Of a stretch of DNA of 64,000 bases, positions 63,681 to 64,000 are shown piece after piece. Each line of letters begins with the position of its first letter. The stretch's first letter is position 1. Position numbers and translations under genes: made by a program. The DNA comes from Burkholderia multivorans ATCC BAA-247 (GTDB taxonomy: Bacteria > Pseudomonadota > Gammaproteobacteria > Burkholderiales > Burkholderiaceae), in the NCBI RefSeq assembly GCF_000959525.1, contig NZ_CP009832.1, positions 1,550,001 to 1,614,000 on the forward strand, in the 5' to 3' direction. A model generated the notes under the pieces. The model had not been told where the DNA came from. It searched no databases and saw nothing but the letters and a program-made list of their open reading frames with translations.

Positions 63681-64000
63681 ATGAGAATTGCTGTACTGGA
63701 TGACGATCCGGCCCAGACGGATTTCGTCAGTCAAACGCTGACGGCCGCCGGCCACACGTGCTACGCGTTCAAGGAAGGCAAGGCCCTGAAGAAGCGTCTG
63801 CAGCGCGAGACGTTCGATCTGCTGGTCCTCGACTGGAACGTGCCGGACATGTCGGGCGAGGAAGTGCTGAAGTGGGTGCGCGCGAATCAGACCGAGCACA
63901 GCCTGCCGATCATCTTCATGACCAGCCGCGACGACGAGGCCGGGATCACGCAAATCCTGAACGCCGGCGCCGACGACTACGTCGTCAAGCCCGTGTCCGG
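63681..64000 (+). CDS. response regulator (receiver domain; 3'-truncated by window edge)
   Basis: The visible 106 residues are a CheY-like receiver domain: acidic cluster Asp7-Asp8-Asp9, phosphoacceptor Asp51 in LLVLDWNVPDMSG, Thr81 in IIFMTSRDD and Lys103 in YVVKP. The output domain lies beyond the right edge. The sequence style (DDDPAQTDFVSQTLTAAGH, DWNVPDMSGEEVLKWVR) is like OmpR/PhoB-type regulators of Burkholderia, but the class cannot be confirmed. No partner kinase is in the window. Confidence 0.88.
   Translation, partial: MRIAVLDDDPAQTDFVSQTLTAAGHTCYAFKEGKALKKRLQRETFDLLVLDWNVPDMSGEEVLKWVRANQTEHSLPIIFMTSRDDEAGITQILNAGADDYVVKPVS

Overview
The window is very GC-rich DNA with dense, mostly operonic genes and strong G/C bias at third codon positions. 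Protein content and gene neighbourhoods (a bcs cellulose operon carrying bcsE/F/G/Q/R, a complete myo-inositol cluster, glnS and alaS close together) point to a beta-proteobacterium, most likely Burkholderia sensu stricto. That is inference from recognised families; no search was run. No tRNA, rRNA, CRISPR array, insertion sequence or phage gene was found, and no segment looks clearly foreign.

Layout. (1) 1-5.0 kb: a FecR-type anti-sigma regulator (cut by the left edge), an STN-containing TonB-dependent siderophore receptor, a secreted ThuA/GATase-like protein and a flavin reductase. (2) 5.0-9.1 kb: a LysR regulator divergent from a CitMHS transporter followed by a split AtuA-type gene pair, which looks like uptake and use of an unidentified organic acid. 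(3) 9.1-24.5 kb: a long cellulose operon in the order bcsB-Z-C-E-F-Q-A-G-R, preceded by a 613-bp gene-free region with a sigma-28-like promoter and an FNR/ANR-like box. (4) 24.6-36.1 kb: AcpA-type phosphoesterase, di-haem peroxidase, small secreted proteins, a Nudix hydrolase, glnS, a glycine-zipper lipoprotein, an RBBP9-type hydrolase, a CaiB-type CoA-transferase and alaS. (5) 36.1-43.2 kb: a LysR/YbfB-type MFS pair, a second Nudix protein, a thioesterase and a branched-chain-amino-acid-type ABC transporter without a binding protein. (6) 43.3-44.6 kb: an SDR oxidoreductase and a UPF0303 protein. (7) 44.7-61.3 kb: myo-inositol catabolism. iolC-iolD-iolE-iolB run leftward. An ABC importer (binding protein, ATPase, permease), two TIM-barrel isomerases, two Gfo/Idh dehydrogenases and an RpiR regulator run rightward. 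The methylmalonate-semialdehyde dehydrogenase (iolA/mmsA) lies opposite, beside its own LysR gene. (8) 61.4-64 kb: that LysR, a TusA-like protein, an unknown small protein and a response regulator cut by the right edge.

How the genes work together. The inositol cluster appears to encode the whole route: import, oxidation by IolG, dehydration by IolE, ring opening by IolD, isomerisation by IolB, phosphorylation and probably aldol cleavage by a two-domain IolC, and CoA-dependent oxidation by IolA/MmsA. The shared 306-bp promoter region of the two main arms carries one exact GGAA-N6-TTCC site and one near match 30 bp away, the motif described for RpiR-type IolR. The cellulose operon has the catalytic pair BcsA/BcsB, the exporter BcsC, the endoglucanase BcsZ, the c-di-GMP receptor BcsE and the phosphoethanolamine transferase BcsG, so the product is probably pEtN-modified cellulose.
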